64,000 nucleotides of DNA from Photobacterium kishitanii (lineage in GTDB: Bacteria > Pseudomonadota > Gammaproteobacteria > Enterobacterales > Vibrionaceae): NCBI RefSeq assembly GCF_003026355.1, contig NZ_PYON01000006.1:62001-126000 (forward strand), written 5' to 3'. Both the position numbers and the translations under genes were made by a program. How positions within the stretch are numbered: position 1 is the stretch's first letter; every line of letters starts with the position of its first letter. This document shows positions 1 through 9,288 of the stretch, piece by piece. The notes beneath the pieces are model-generated. The model had not been told where the DNA came from. It ran no database searches and saw nothing but the letters and a program-made list of their open reading frames with translations.

Positions 1-940
1 CAAATACGCCAACTGGACCATTCCAAAGAATAGTTTTTGCGTTCATGATGATGTCAGCAAGCGCTTGAGCTGAATCTGGACCAAGGTCAAGAACCATGTC
101 GTCAGCAGCAATATCAGTTGCAGCTTTAATCGTTGCTTCAGCTGAGTCAGAGAACTCTTTTGCACATACAACATCAGTTGCAACTGGAATATCAGTGTGT
201 GCCATTAGCGCTTTAGCTGTTGGGATAAGATCGGCTTCGTAAAGTGACTTACCTACATCGTTGCCTTCAGCTGCGATGAAAGTGTTAGCAATACCACCAC
301 CAACAACGATTTGGTCAGCAATCTTAGATAGTGACTCAAGAACTGTTAGTTTAGTTGATACTTTAGAACCACCAACGATAGCAACCATTGGACGTGCTGG
401 GTTATCCATTACTTTACCTAGCGCTTCTAATTCGCCAGCTAGTAGTGGGCCTGCACATGCTATAGGAGCAAACATACCTACACCGTAAGTAGATGCTTGT
501 GCACGGTGAGCCGTACCGAATGCATCCATTACGAATACGTCACAAAGTGCAGCGTATTTCTTAGATAGTTCGTCTTCGTTCTTCTTCTCGCCCTTGTTGA
601 AACGTACGTTCTCAAGAACAACAAGCTCACCTGCATTTAGCTCAAGACCATCAAGGTAATCTTTTGCTAATTTAACGTCACAATCTAGTGCATCGTTTAA
701 GTAGTTAACTACAGGTTGTAGAGAGAATTCTTCTGCGTATTCGCCTTCCGTTGGACGACCTAGGTGAGAAGTAACCATTACTTTAGCACCCGCTTCTAAG
801 CAGCGCTGAATAGTAGGTAAAGATGCAAGGATACGTGCATCTGAAGTTACTTTACCGTCTTTTACTGGCACATTTAGGTCAGCACGAATAAATACACGCT
901 TACCAGCTAGATCCAGATCAGTCATCTTGATTACAGACAT
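1..940 (-). CDS. pgk: Phosphoglycerate kinase, 3' end cut by window edge
   Basis: Glycolytic and gluconeogenic enzyme that moves phosphate between 1,3-bisphosphoglycerate and ADP in the cytosol. The reading frame is open from the ATG at 938-940 to the left edge, about 313 codons of a family length near 387. The N-terminus reads [20 protein letters not shown] and is followed by the substrate-binding stretch [12 protein letters not shown]. Near the edge the conserved [10 protein letters not shown] motif of the nucleotide-binding domain is readable. It lies 85 bp downstream of epd on the same strand, the usual epd-pgk order, so the two are probably cotranscribed. The C-terminal part, including the rest of the ATP-binding domain, lies outside the window. 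Confidence 0.97.
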   Translation of the reverse strand, partial: MSVIKMTDLDLAGKRVFIRADLNVPVKDGKVTSDARILASLPTIQRCLEAGAKVMVTSHLGRPTEGEYAEEFSLQPVVNYLNDALDCDVKLAKDYLDGLELNAGELVVLENVRFNKGEKKNEDELSKKYAALCDVFVMDAFGTAHRAQASTYGVGMFAPIACAGPLLAGELEALGKVMDNPARPMVAIVGGSKVSTKLTVLESLSKIADQIVVGGGIANTFIAAEGNDVGKSLYEADLIPTAKALMAHTDIPVATDVVCAKEFSDSAEATIKAATDIAADDMVLDLGPDSAQALADIIMNAKTILWNGPVGVF

Positions 941-1025
941 GTTTTGCCCTCTCAACATTATATAAAATAAAAGTTCATAAATTTCACGGCTCGGCTTCAC
1001 TGCCAAACCCAAGAATTCTTACTCG

Positions 1026-2078
1026 TTATTTTTGCGGCGTTGCAGCAGAGTTATCTGTTGCCGCCATTGCTAACGCAGTATCTAACATGCGATTAGCAAA
1101 TCCCCATTCATTATCACACCACACCAGCATTTTAATTAAATGCTTACCACTGACTCGAGTTTGAGTGCCGTCAACAATCGCGCTATGGGGATCATGATTG
1201 AAGTCAATTGACACTAATGGTGCTTCGGTATAAGCCACTATACCCTTTAATGTACAACGAGACGCATTTAATAATGCTTGATTTACGTCATTAACTTTCA
1301 CGTTTGTTGTAACAGTAACCGTTAAATCCATGGCAGTGACGTTTATTGTGGGCACCCTCACAGAAATAGCTTCAAATTTGTCAGAAAACTTCGGAAATAT
1401 ACGACCGATACCTAGATGTAATTTGGTATCTACTGGAATAATGGATTGGCTAGCAGCACGCGTTCGGCGTAAATCGGGGTGATAAGCATCAATAACTTGC
1501 TGATCATTCATTGCAGAGTGAATTGAGGTTATGGTGCCAGTTTCAATACCGAAACTATCATCCAACACTTGAATGATGGGCACGATGCAATTCGTCGTAC
1601 AAGAGCCATTGGAAACAATCGTGTGCTGCGGAGTTAACTGTTGATGATTAACGCCATATATCACAGTAAAATCGATATCTTTGGCAGCTGGATGGGAAAA
1701 TAACACTTTGTTAGCGCCAGCATCTATGTGAGCTAAACCATCATCACGAGAACCTAAATGACCAGTACAATCAAGGACGATGTCGACATCCAAATCGTGC
1801 CAAGGTAACAGTTTAGGATCGGGTTGATGAAGTAGGCGAATTTGATCGCGGTGACCATTTTCATGGGCAATAAAAAGATGCTCCTGGTCATGACTGACAG
1901 GCTTACCGAAACGTCCATGGCTTGAATCATACTGAAGCAGGTGAGCCATTGCTTCTGGCTCAGCCAATTCATTGATGGCCACGACGTTAATTTGGTGATG
2001 TTTACCACTCTCGTACAATGCGCGGAGCACACTGCGACCGATGCGGCCGAATCCATTTATTGCGACTTTTAGTGTCAT
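1026..2078 (-). CDS. epd: D-erythrose-4-phosphate dehydrogenase
   Basis: NAD-dependent, GAPDH-like enzyme that oxidises erythrose 4-phosphate to 4-phosphoerythronate, the first step of the pyridoxal phosphate (DXP-dependent) branch. The 350-residue protein starts with the Rossmann motif INGFGRIGR (residues 7-15). The catalytic cysteine is C160 in SNGSCTTNC. The sequence is nearer to Epd than to GapA, and its position upstream of pgk fits Epd. I chose the ATG at 2078 ([10 protein letters not shown]). A longer frame from 2120 would add 14 residues that do not look like the family and precede the Rossmann fold. A generic GAPDH activity cannot be fully excluded from sequence alone. Confidence 0.93.
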   Translation of the reverse strand: MTLKVAINGFGRIGRSVLRALYESGKHHQINVVAINELAEPEAMAHLLQYDSSHGRFGKPVSHDQEHLFIAHENGHRDQIRLLHQPDPKLLPWHDLDVDIVLDCTGHLGSRDDGLAHIDAGANKVLFSHPAAKDIDFTVIYGVNHQQLTPQHTIVSNGSCTTNCIVPIIQVLDDSFGIETGTITSIHSAMNDQQVIDAYHPDLRRTRAASQSIIPVDTKLHLGIGRIFPKFSDKFEAISVRVPTINVTAMDLTVTVTTNVKVNDVNQALLNASRCTLKGIVAYTEAPLVSIDFNHDPHSAIVDGTQTRVSGKHLIKMLVWCDNEWGFANRMLDTALAMAATDNSAATPQK

Positions 2079-2486
2079 ATCCGTGCTACAAAAAAACCAA
2101 ACGGCGTTAGTGTATACCAACCAAGTTTGAGAATCACCATAATTGTGACAACTCTCACTGCGTTTAATTAAATACTTACATAATCAAACACATAATCACA
2201 CAAAGCTGGATGGTTAAAAATGAAAATGTGAATATCCAGCCACTATCATCCACTATAAATGTCAATTTCTTGTCATTCAGACAGGCTTTTTTTTGCTTAT
2301 TTTAGATGTAAATCAACACTGTACAAAATTCACAAAAGCAATAATTTATTCGTAGTATAATTATACAAAATGACATATTTATCTACATTTCAAACTCGTA
2401 ATGGCGCATCAATATGCTTACATTCACGTCTTTAACAGCCATTATTTTTACTGCTAAACATTTGTTACATCCGCAATGAGGTTATT
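2079..2486. other. AT-rich divergent intergenic region epd / DUF2333 gene
   Basis: This 408-bp region separates the divergent starts of epd and the DUF2333 gene, so it must hold both promoters. A TATAAT hexamer at 2356-2361 on the plus strand is a possible -10, but no well-spaced -35 was found. A 7-bp stem (2205-2211 with 2234-2240) encloses a 22-base loop and has no T-run. No convincing ORF is present. Confidence 0.5.
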
Positions 2487-3473
2487 ATGAACAAGAAAAA
2501 AATTGTTATCGGGGGAGCTCTCGCGGTCTTACTTGGCTACGCAGTTTCAGTTTATTGGTCTTTCGAGCCCGACACCTTTTCGCCAGATAAGTATGCAGCC
2601 CAACAAGCAACTTTAAATCATCAACAACAAGTTATTGGTTACGAAACCACGACGACTTTAATCCACATTAATCAGCTATTGTTGGATAAGCCGGGTGGTT
2701 TCCTAACTAATGACCGTTTACCACCAAGTGTTTTAATGGATAACATGCCAGCCTGGGAAGCCGGAGTGTTAACCCAAGTACGAGATATGGTACTAATACT
2801 AAAAGATCGTATTAGCCGATCTCAAAACGAAAGCCGCACTGATCCTGATCTAAAAGAAGCTCAACCAGCACTGAACATTAATAGTCATAGCTGGAACTTC
2901 CCTAGTGCTGAATCACAGTATCAAGAAGCTATTGATTCATTGATCAGCTACCGTGATCGCCTAACAGCCCCGAAAAAACCGAGTCAACAAGCAACATTTT
3001 ATGCTCGCGATGATGGTTTAGTTGCATGGCTTGAAGTGGTTCAAAACCGCTTAGGTAGTATCTCGCAAGATCTCGGCTCATCAGTTGGTGAAGCGCACTT
3101 AAATATGGATCATGATCAATTAGCAGAAGGTAATGGTGTGATGCGAGAGATCAAAGTCGATAATACCAAAACGCCATGGCTAAAAATTGATAATATCTTT
3201 TATGAATCCCGTGGTTCCACATGGGCGCTGTTGTTACTGATGAAATCGATGAAAGATGATTTCAAAGAAGTATTAGAAGAAACCAAATCAATGGTGGTGA
3301 TGGATCAGATCATCGGTGAGCTTGAGGCGACCCAAGAAACCGTGTGGAGCCCAATGATTTTAAATGGTAATGGATTTGGGGTTATCGCCAACCACTCATT
3401 GATCATGGCTAACTATGTTTCACGTGCACAAGCAGGTACAGTCGATTTGATTAATATTCTCGAAAAACGTTAA
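2487..3473 (+). CDS. DUF2333 family membrane-anchored protein
   Basis: A protein of 328 residues recognised as DUF2333, a family of unknown function in marine gammaproteobacteria. An N-terminal hydrophobic helix (about residues 5-25) follows three lysines and looks like an uncleaved anchor. The rest is soluble and mostly helical, and should face the periplasm. No catalytic motif is visible. The start is supported by a GAGG Shine-Dalgarno sequence about 7 bases before the ATG. A strong terminator follows at once, so it is a single-gene unit. It lies divergently from epd, which says little about its job. Confidence 0.8.
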   Translation: MNKKKIVIGGALAVLLGYAVSVYWSFEPDTFSPDKYAAQQATLNHQQQVIGYETTTTLIHINQLLLDKPGGFLTNDRLPPSVLMDNMPAWEAGVLTQVRDMVLILKDRISRSQNESRTDPDLKEAQPALNINSHSWNFPSAESQYQEAIDSLISYRDRLTAPKKPSQQATFYARDDGLVAWLEVVQNRLGSISQDLGSSVGEAHLNMDHDQLAEGNGVMREIKVDNTKTPWLKIDNIFYESRGSTWALLLLMKSMKDDFKEVLEETKSMVVMDQIIGELEATQETVWSPMILNGNGFGVIANHSLIMANYVSRAQAGTVDLINILEKR

Positions 3474-3500
3474 TCATCTTCTTGTTTATATGTTGAATGA

Positions 3501-3527
3501 AGACCGCATTAATGCGGTCTTTTTTTA
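3501..3527 (+). terminator. Rho-independent terminator of DUF2333 gene
   Basis: A perfect 20-bp palindrome (3501-3520, AGACCGCATTAATGCGGTCT) is followed by a run of seven T. Confidence 0.9.
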
Positions 3528-3840
3528 TCAATTCTGGAGCCGAAATAATTGATTTAACAATATTGAAGAGAATATTAGCGATAAAATATATTGACTAATA
3601 CAGCCCCCACTCAGCTAAAAGTCGTCACACATTGCCCTTTACAAGCCTGCGTTTTACATAAATAATCAGCCCACTCTGTTGCTCAGCGTTATTAATGAAA
3701 CATCAAGTAAAGTAAACTCCTTAGAATATCTTCGTTAATGTTGTCATCCTCGGTGTTTCCCTTAGCTTCATCGTCGTATTTAATAATTCACGCTTATCAG
3801 CAACACCGTTTATTCATATTTTTTACAGTAAGGGTTACAC
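3528..3840 (+). promoter_or_regulatory. Probable long 5' leader of cold-shock gene
   Basis: There are 313 bp with no ORF between the DUF2333 terminator and the cold-shock gene. Cold-shock mRNAs of this family usually carry long structured leaders. Here CGGTGTT (3751-3757) can pair with AACACCG (3802-3808), closing a large loop that ends about 30 bases before the ATG. AAGGGTT just before the start is the likely ribosome site. No consensus cold box was recognised. Confidence 0.4.
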
Positions 3841-4053
3841 ATGTCGCATAAAGCAACGGGTTTAGTGAAGTGGTTTAGCGAAGAAAAAGGCTTTGGTTTT
3901 CTAACTCAAGATACCGGTAATGCCGATGTGTTTGTCCACAGCAGTGGCATTGCAGATAAAACCTTAACGACTCTACCTGAAGGTAAAAAAGTTTCTTTTG
4001 ATGTTGAACAAGGCCAAAAGGGCCTACAAGCCATCAACGTTGTAGTTTTATAA
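3841..4053 (+). CDS. CspA-family cold-shock protein
   Basis: A single-stranded nucleic-acid-binding OB-fold protein of 70 residues, the usual length for the family, thought to melt RNA structure at low temperature or during growth change. RNP1 is seen as KGFGFL (residues 16-21) and RNP2 as DVFVH (29-33). The lysine and aromatic residues of the binding face ([11 protein letters not shown]) are kept. It is monocistronic with a hairpin downstream. Which Csp paralogue it is, and whether it is cold-induced, cannot be told from sequence alone. Confidence 0.93.
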   Translation: MSHKATGLVKWFSEEKGFGFLTQDTGNADVFVHSSGIADKTLTTLPEGKKVSFDVEQGQKGLQAINVVVL

Positions 4054-4060
4054 CGAAAAA

Positions 4061-4093
4061 TAAATGCCGCTGATAAATCAGTGGCATTTATTA
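4061..4093 (+). terminator. Hairpin terminator after cold-shock gene
   Basis: A 13-bp stem with one G-T pair (4061-4073 with 4078-4090) and a 4-base loop lies 7 bases after the stop codon. The following T-run is short, so termination may be incomplete. Confidence 0.65.
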
Positions 4094-4484
4094 CGATAAA
4101 ATAGATAACAAAAAAATCTATTAATTATACTGAACATCTAAATAAAAAATTCAAATAACTAACCAAACTAAATGTTATTTAAACACGTCTAATCATTAAA
4201 TTAATAATGACAAAAAATCTTATAGTATAAATAAATTCAAATCTCATCCCTAACAGATAACTACCTTCAATGAGTGCATCTAAATTCAACAATTTAAATA
4301 ATAATAAGCCTCTGATAATAGTTTAAACAGCCTTATCATTTCAATATCTTATATAAGATCATACTTATTATAATACATACAATATATTAATGTCATATTA
4401 TTGTTATATTTATAACGTGTTTCTGAATTTTCATAAGGAATCTATATACTGCATTATTAATTATATTCTCATTTTGGAGCACCT
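4094..4484. other. Very AT-rich gene-free stretch upstream of acyltransferase
   Basis: About 390 bp made mostly of A and T with no ORF or clear repeat. It should contain the acyltransferase promoter. TTTTGGAG at 4472-4479 is the ribosome site for the next gene. Such DNA is typical of H-NS-bound, transferred surface-polysaccharide genes, but that is inference. Confidence 0.4.
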
Positions 4485-6374
4485 ATGAAGTTTAGGGAAG
4501 ATATAAATGGCTTAAGAGCAATAGCCGTTATTGCTGTTGTGCTATTTCATTTTAACAGTTCACTTATACCTGGTGGTTTTGCTGGGGTTGATGTGTTTTT
4601 TGTTATATCTGGTTTCTTAATGACTAGTATTATATTTAGAGGGTTAGAAAATAACACGTTTTCAGTACTTACTTTTTATAAAGCGAGAGCAGTAAGAATC
4701 ATCCCTGCTTTATTAGCGGTTTGTATCACAGTACTTATATTCTGTTGGTTCTTTTTAATGCCATTAAAGCTTGAAGCTTTAGGTCGGCATGTGATAGGCA
4801 GTGTTAGCTTCTTATCTAATATCCTTTATTGGACTGAATCAGGTTACTTTGATACATCATCGCAAACTAAATGGTTGCTGCATACGTGGTCACTATCTGT
4901 CGAATGGCAGTTTTATATTATTTATCCAATTGCTTTAATTGTTCTTAAAAAGCTATTTTCTCTTACTAACATAAAAAGAATTCTGATAGTAGCAACGGTA
5001 TTAGGTTTAGGTATTAGTATTTATGCATCATACTACTGGCCATCTCCTGCTTATTTCTTATTACCTACACGTGCATGGGAAATGCTAGCGGGTGGTCTCG
5101 TATTCTTATATCCTATAACGTTAAGCCAACCTAGAAAAAAACATATCGAATGGACTGGATTAGCTTTAATTTTCCTTTCTTATGCCTTTATATCAAAATC
5201 AGATATGTGGCCAGGGTACTTAGCTCTGATCCCTGTTGTTGGTGCCGCATTAGTTATTCTTGCTAATAATAGCAATAGCCCTATTACCAGTAATAAAATA
5301 ATGAAGAATATTGGCTTATGGTCTTATTCTATTTATTTATGGCATTGGCCTGTTGTTGTTATCGGACATTATTTTAATATTGAATACTGGGCTTTCGTTG
5401 GTATTCCATTATCTATATTATTAGGCTTCATTAGTTATACCGTTATTGAAAAAAACAAAGTAACTTTAAAAGCTATTATTTTGCCATATGTTTTAATTCT
5501 AGGATTCGCGTGTATCGTTTCATCAAACATCGGTTTATTCTACAATATCCCTAAAATGAAATTGAAAGCAATTGTTACAAATACAGAAACAGATCAAAAT
5601 GGTAAATACACATGGGACAAAATTAGACATTTAGATCAAAAAGACTTTGCAGGTAAAAATAAAGAAAAAGTATTAATCATCGGCGACTCTCAAGCGGGTG
5701 ATTTTACTAATAGTCTTTATGATGCTGGTTTAAATAAAAATGTTGATATAGTTTCACGAGTTGTTGAAGCTGATTGTGGCTTTTTCTACTTACCACCAGC
5801 GGAACAAAATATTGCTTTTAGTCAATCACCAACGATTAAAGGTAATCAAATGTGGCAGAATAAATGTCGTACCTTTATTAAAAATGTAGATAAAGGCGAT
5901 GTTGTTGAACAAGCTAACGTTATTATCCTAGCTATGTATTGGCGTGATGTTAATATGAATTGGATTTTTAAATCTATTCAAAATATTCGCGCTAATAATC
6001 AGCATGCAAAAATCTATGTTATTGGCGGTAAATCATTTAATACTCCAGTATCAACATTGGCTTATGACGCTTATAAACAACAAGCAGATCTTGGTCATTA
6101 TGCAAAAATGAATATTGCAAGCAATGATCTGGAAAATCGAGCTGTACAAAATAAGCAATTTGAAGCAAATGCTAAGTTACCTGAATATAATTACACTTTC
6201 ATCAATATGACGCAGGTTATGTGTCATAGTAATCGTTGTGATGTTATAGATAAAGATGGTAATAGTTTTTACTCTGATAAACGTCATACAACGCGTGCAG
6301 GTACAAAATACATAGCAGAACAATTACATAAGCAGCAGTTATTCAATGAGATATTAGCACCTGAAAATCAATAG
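4485..6374 (+). CDS. OafA/YrhL-type acyltransferase with C-terminal SGNH domain
   Basis: Integral membrane O-acyltransferase of 629 residues, probably acetylating a surface polysaccharide such as O-antigen. Residues 1-350 form the multi-helix acyltransferase-3 domain: the conserved RAIAVIAVVLFHF carries H22, followed by GGFAGVDVFFVISGFLM and LLHTWSLSVEWQFY. Residues from about 390 form a periplasmic SGNH hydrolase-like domain with GDSQAGD (S402) and the closing D598-x2-H601 pair in DKRHTTRAG. Fused acyltransferase-SGNH proteins transfer acetyl groups to the outer leaflet glycan. It stands alone, not inside a glycan cluster, so the acceptor is unknown. Codons are clearly more AT-rich than in the nearby core genes, which suggests transfer. 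Confidence 0.9.
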   Translation: MKFREDINGLRAIAVIAVVLFHFNSSLIPGGFAGVDVFFVISGFLMTSIIFRGLENNTFSVLTFYKARAVRIIPALLAVCITVLIFCWFFLMPLKLEALGRHVIGSVSFLSNILYWTESGYFDTSSQTKWLLHTWSLSVEWQFYIIYPIALIVLKKLFSLTNIKRILIVATVLGLGISIYASYYWPSPAYFLLPTRAWEMLAGGLVFLYPITLSQPRKKHIEWTGLALIFLSYAFISKSDMWPGYLALIPVVGAALVILANNSNSPITSNKIMKNIGLWSYSIYLWHWPVVVIGHYFNIEYWAFVGIPLSILLGFISYTVIEKNKVTLKAIILPYVLILGFACIVSSNIGLFYNIPKMKLKAIVTNTETDQNGKYTWDKIRHLDQKDFAGKNKEKVLIIGDSQAGDFTNSLYDAGLNKNVDIVSRVVEADCGFFYLPPAEQNIAFSQSPTIKGNQMWQNKCRTFIKNVDKGDVVEQANVIILAMYWRDVNMNWIFKSIQNIRANNQHAKIYVIGGKSFNTPVSTLAYDAYKQQADLGHYAKMNIASNDLENRAVQNKQFEANAKLPEYNYTFINMTQVMCHSNRCDVIDKDGNSFYSDKRHTTRAGTKYIAEQLHKQQLFNEILAPENQ

Positions 6375-6431
6375 TTATTTGAGTTCGCTTGGTATACAAA
6401 ACTGCACCATGATTGTTATATAAGACATCGC

Positions 6432-6460
6432 AAGGCCGCTAATAAATTAGCGGCCTTTTT
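6432..6460 (+). terminator. Rho-independent terminator of acyltransferase gene
   Basis: The stem AAGGCCGCTAAT/ATTAGCGGCCTT (6432-6457) is followed by T-rich DNA. Confidence 0.9.
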
Positions 6461-6571
6461 ATGTCCATACATAGGCCAGAGAAAGCTTACAAAAATGTAA
6501 TCTGCAGGAAAGGTAGCCGTATAGATCGTTAGGTATTATCTCCACATCAAAACACAACTAAGGTTTTTACC

Positions 6572-6961
6572 ATGTTTACTAAACCATTTCTTATGCTTCT
6601 TCCTGCTGTTCTATTATCAACATCTGTATGCGCAGCTACGGCTCAAGGGTTCACAGGTACTACAACTCAACAAGGTTTTAACGGCCCAAGCCTTGGTCTA
6701 AATACAGTGAAGACAGTTCTTAATTCCGGTATGTTCAGCGATGATACGCCAGTCACATTAACCGGTAATATCACCAGTTCATTAGGAGGTGACCATTATA
6801 CATTTACCGATGGTACTGGCTCAATTACAGTTGAGATTGATCATGATAAATGGTTTGGGGTGCAGGTTACGCCACAAACAAAAATTACTATCCATGGTGA
6901 AATTGATAAAGAATTTAATCATACCGCTATTGATGTTGATCATCTGCGTGTGGTCAGTTAA
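6572..6961 (+). CDS. YgiW/YdeI-family periplasmic OB-fold (BOF) protein
   Basis: A protein of 129 residues with a signal peptide, cleaved near VCA-A at residue 21, and a bacterial OB-fold domain (about 50-128) of the YgiW/YdeI stress-tolerance family. Typical traits are the VTLTGNI strand, FTDGTGSITVEID and the closing IDVDHLRV strand. Family members bind cationic compounds or help resist peptides and peroxide in the periplasm. In E. coli and Pasteurellaceae ygiW lies next to qseBC; here a two-component pair follows 354 bp downstream on the same strand, so a functional link is likely. A glutamine- and threonine-rich linker (TAQGFTGTTTQQGFNGP) lies after the signal peptide. Confidence 0.85.
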   Translation: MFTKPFLMLLPAVLLSTSVCAATAQGFTGTTTQQGFNGPSLGLNTVKTVLNSGMFSDDTPVTLTGNITSSLGGDHYTFTDGTGSITVEIDHDKWFGVQVTPQTKITIHGEIDKEFNHTAIDVDHLRVVS

Positions 6962-7315
6962 CGCCCCATCTATATGTAGCTTTGAGGAACAGCTAACATT
7001 TCTCAAGGCTACATCTATTTCAAGTTTTAAATGCCATTGGCGTAAATACATAAAGTCATCTCCTCACCAACCCAACACCATATAGCACTTTAACTTAATC
7101 ACATCCTCATCAACGCTCTACACCTATTAATGTCTATCATTACTTTTATATACAGACTAATAGCCCTATTAATAATCGGATCATAGATACTAACAATAGA
7201 GCGGTTGTTTAATTTTGTAACACTTATATTTAAGCCTATTTAAATAATTCCTATATTGTGCCGTAAATATTTTATAGACATATAAATACATTTAATTTCA
7301 CTGAAGGCTGTAATT
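6962..7315. other. Intergenic region before two-component system
   Basis: A 354-bp AT-rich region with no ORF that fits a real gene. Two similar blocks, TATTTAAG and TATTTAAA, lie about 8 bases apart near 7229-7246. They could be a direct-repeat site for the response regulator, but that is only a guess. No terminator was found after the OB-fold gene, so read-through into the regulator is possible. Confidence 0.35.
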
Positions 7316-8011
7316 ATGCAAATACTGCTTGTAGAAGACGATATTAGCTTAAGTCGTTATATTGAAAAAGGACTCACAGAGGCTGGCCATCATGTGCAGT
7401 CGATTGACAATGGAAAGTATGCCCTTTCGATATGTATGTCTGAACAATTTGATATCGCGATTGTCGATCGAATGCTACCGGGGTTAGATGGGTTATCTTT
7501 TGTGAAGGCGCTGCGAGCATCAAAAATATCTATGCCGATCTTATTCCTCACCTCATTGGGTGGTATTGATGATCGTGTTGATGGTTTAGAGGCTGGCGGG
7601 GATGATTATTTAACGAAGCCGTTCGCATTTTCAGAGTTACTCGCACGATTATCAGCCTTATCGCGCCGTTCTAATACCTTAGCAATGACGCCAACAAGCG
7701 AACTCATTTACGGTGATCTCAAATTGAATTTATTTGATCATACTGCAATACGACAAGGCACAACGTTGAATCTCCAGCCCAAAGAATTTCGCATTCTGGA
7801 GCTATTTCTTCGCCATCCGGGACGCGTTATCACTCGTACGATGTTATTAGAACATGTTTGGGATATCTATTTCGATCCTCAAACTAGCGTCGTTGAAACC
7901 CACATTAGCCGTTTACGGAATAAGCTAGAAAAACCATTTGGTGATCAACTTATTCATACCGTTCGAGGTGCAGGTTATAAATTAGAACATAAACATGGGA
8001 AATGTAATTGA
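7316..8011 (+). CDS. OmpR/PhoB-family response regulator
   Basis: DNA-binding response regulator of 231 residues. The receiver domain (1-115) has the acidic pair in VEDD, the phospho-acceptor D51 in IVDRMLPG, T79/S80 and K101 in TKPF. The C-terminal winged helix (about 130-226) carries LQPKEFRILELFLRHPGR and ends in HTVRGAGYKLE. The stop overlaps the start of the kinase gene by one base, so the two are translated together. Synteny with a YgiW-like gene recalls QseB, but the receiver sequence does not closely resemble E. coli QseB, so I give no symbol. Confidence 0.92.
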   Translation: MQILLVEDDISLSRYIEKGLTEAGHHVQSIDNGKYALSICMSEQFDIAIVDRMLPGLDGLSFVKALRASKISMPILFLTSLGGIDDRVDGLEAGGDDYLTKPFAFSELLARLSALSRRSNTLAMTPTSELIYGDLKLNLFDHTAIRQGTTLNLQPKEFRILELFLRHPGRVITRTMLLEHVWDIYFDPQTSVVETHISRLRNKLEKPFGDQLIHTVRGAGYKLEHKHGKCN

Positions 8012-9186
8012 TGCATCTATTAATAGAGCGAGTTCAACAACGGTTTCCTCCGCCAATTTGGTTACGAAGTTCAGCAATGCAACAAGGACTGATGTTTATC
8101 ATGATGTCAGTAGTGAGCTTAATTTTGATGTCCAGCCTCACGATTGCTTATGTTGATTACCATCTTGACGAAGTCAATAACGATATTGAACACAATATTG
8201 AAGCATTTATGCTTGGTATCACCTCCGAGATCGACAAGGAGCCGATTGATGAAGATGATGTCATCGATGTATTAGTGACTGGGTTTACCTTATCCGGCAT
8301 TTTAGTGGTTCTTTTTAGCTCAGCTATCGTTATTTATATGACAAGACACAATCAATCAAAAATCGAGTGTATTGAAACAGTATTACGTGCAGCAGCAGAT
8401 GGTGAGTTATCGGCAAGAACAATGATGTCGACTCAAGGTAATGATTTAACTCGTATTGGTCATACTGTTGATGAGATGCTTTCACGCTTACAAAGCGTCG
8501 TTGCTGCAATGAGTGATATTTCAGCCAATATTGCCCATGAGTTAAAAACACCGATTACTCGATTGCAGTATAACTTATTAACACTCAATGAGATGGCAGA
8601 ATCACACAGCAATAATATTGACGATAGCTTTTATGAGCAGTTGGAGTTATCACTCAAAGAGTCGAGCCGTTTAGCGGAAATTTTTGATGCTTTGCTACGT
8701 ATATCTCAAATAGAATCAGGAAACAGACGCCAACGTTTTGAGCAAATAGATATTGTCGAAGTAGTGACAACAATTGCAGATATATATACTTATGTTGCAG
8801 AAGACGCGGGAATGATATTAAAAATAGACACCCCAATAGAGCCTATTTTCATTCAAGGCGATCGAGAATTACTTATTCAGCAGTTGGCTAATCTAGTCGA
8901 AAACTCGCTACGATATTGCCCGCCCGAGAGTCAACTTTGCTTATCATGTTCCACAGACAAAGATAACGTCATTATTACTATGGCAGACAATGGACCAGGT
9001 ATTAATGACCAAGAAAAAAATCGAGTATTTGAACGCCTTTATCGCATTAATAAATCACGCAATGATGGCGGATTAGGGATTGGACTTACATTAGTTAAAG
9101 CGGTAACAGAATTACACCAAGGAAATATTAAGCTTTATGATTGTAATCCAGGACTTGGAGTAACGATTAATTATAGTCGCAACTAG
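8011..9186 (+). CDS. Sensor histidine kinase with short acidic periplasmic loop
   Basis: Inner-membrane kinase partner of the preceding regulator, 391 residues from the ATG at 8011; a TTG one codon earlier is also open. Two membrane helices (about 26-48 and 90-110) bracket a periplasmic loop of only about 40 residues that is rich in Asp and Glu. A HAMP-like linker follows. The H-box is IAHELKTPITRL with H176, the N-box is NLVENSLRY (N298), and the G-boxes are DNGPG and GLGIGL. The acidic loop is much shorter than the QseC sensor domain. By analogy with PhoQ-like acidic patches it may sense cations or cationic peptides, but this is inference. Confidence 0.9.
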   Translation: MHLLIERVQQRFPPPIWLRSSAMQQGLMFIMMSVVSLILMSSLTIAYVDYHLDEVNNDIEHNIEAFMLGITSEIDKEPIDEDDVIDVLVTGFTLSGILVVLFSSAIVIYMTRHNQSKIECIETVLRAAADGELSARTMMSTQGNDLTRIGHTVDEMLSRLQSVVAAMSDISANIAHELKTPITRLQYNLLTLNEMAESHSNNIDDSFYEQLELSLKESSRLAEIFDALLRISQIESGNRRQRFEQIDIVEVVTTIADIYTYVAEDAGMILKIDTPIEPIFIQGDRELLIQQLANLVENSLRYCPPESQLCLSCSTDKDNVIITMADNGPGINDQEKNRVFERLYRINKSRNDGGLGIGLTLVKAVTELHQGNIKLYDCNPGLGVTINYSRN

Positions 9187-9223
9187 CAGCTCAATGCGTT
9201 GTCACCTAGCGAAAAGACTCAAA

Positions 9224-9257
9224 TAAAAAAAGGCCACTGATTTCTCAGCGGCCTTTT
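9224..9257. terminator. Shared terminator between convergent kinase and dehydrogenase genes
   Basis: A 10-bp stem AGGCCACTGA/TCAGCGGCCT is flanked by A and T runs. Read on the minus strand the odd pair is G-U; on the plus strand it is A-C. It should therefore work better for the dehydrogenase gene. Confidence 0.8.
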
Positions 9258-9288
9258 ATCTAAGCGTAATTACTGATAGTCAGAGTAA

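Noticed and set aside
2205..2240. Stem GCTGGAT/ATCCAGC upstream of epd
   Set aside because: Only 7 bp with a 22-base loop and no T-run; likely chance.
6789..7085. 98-residue ORF overlapping the OB-fold gene
   Set aside because: It is an out-of-frame shadow of the YgiW-like gene running into AT-rich DNA.
7316..9186. Naming the two-component pair QseBC
   Set aside because: Gene order next to a YgiW-like protein suggests it, but the kinase periplasmic loop is far too short and the regulator is not close to QseB.
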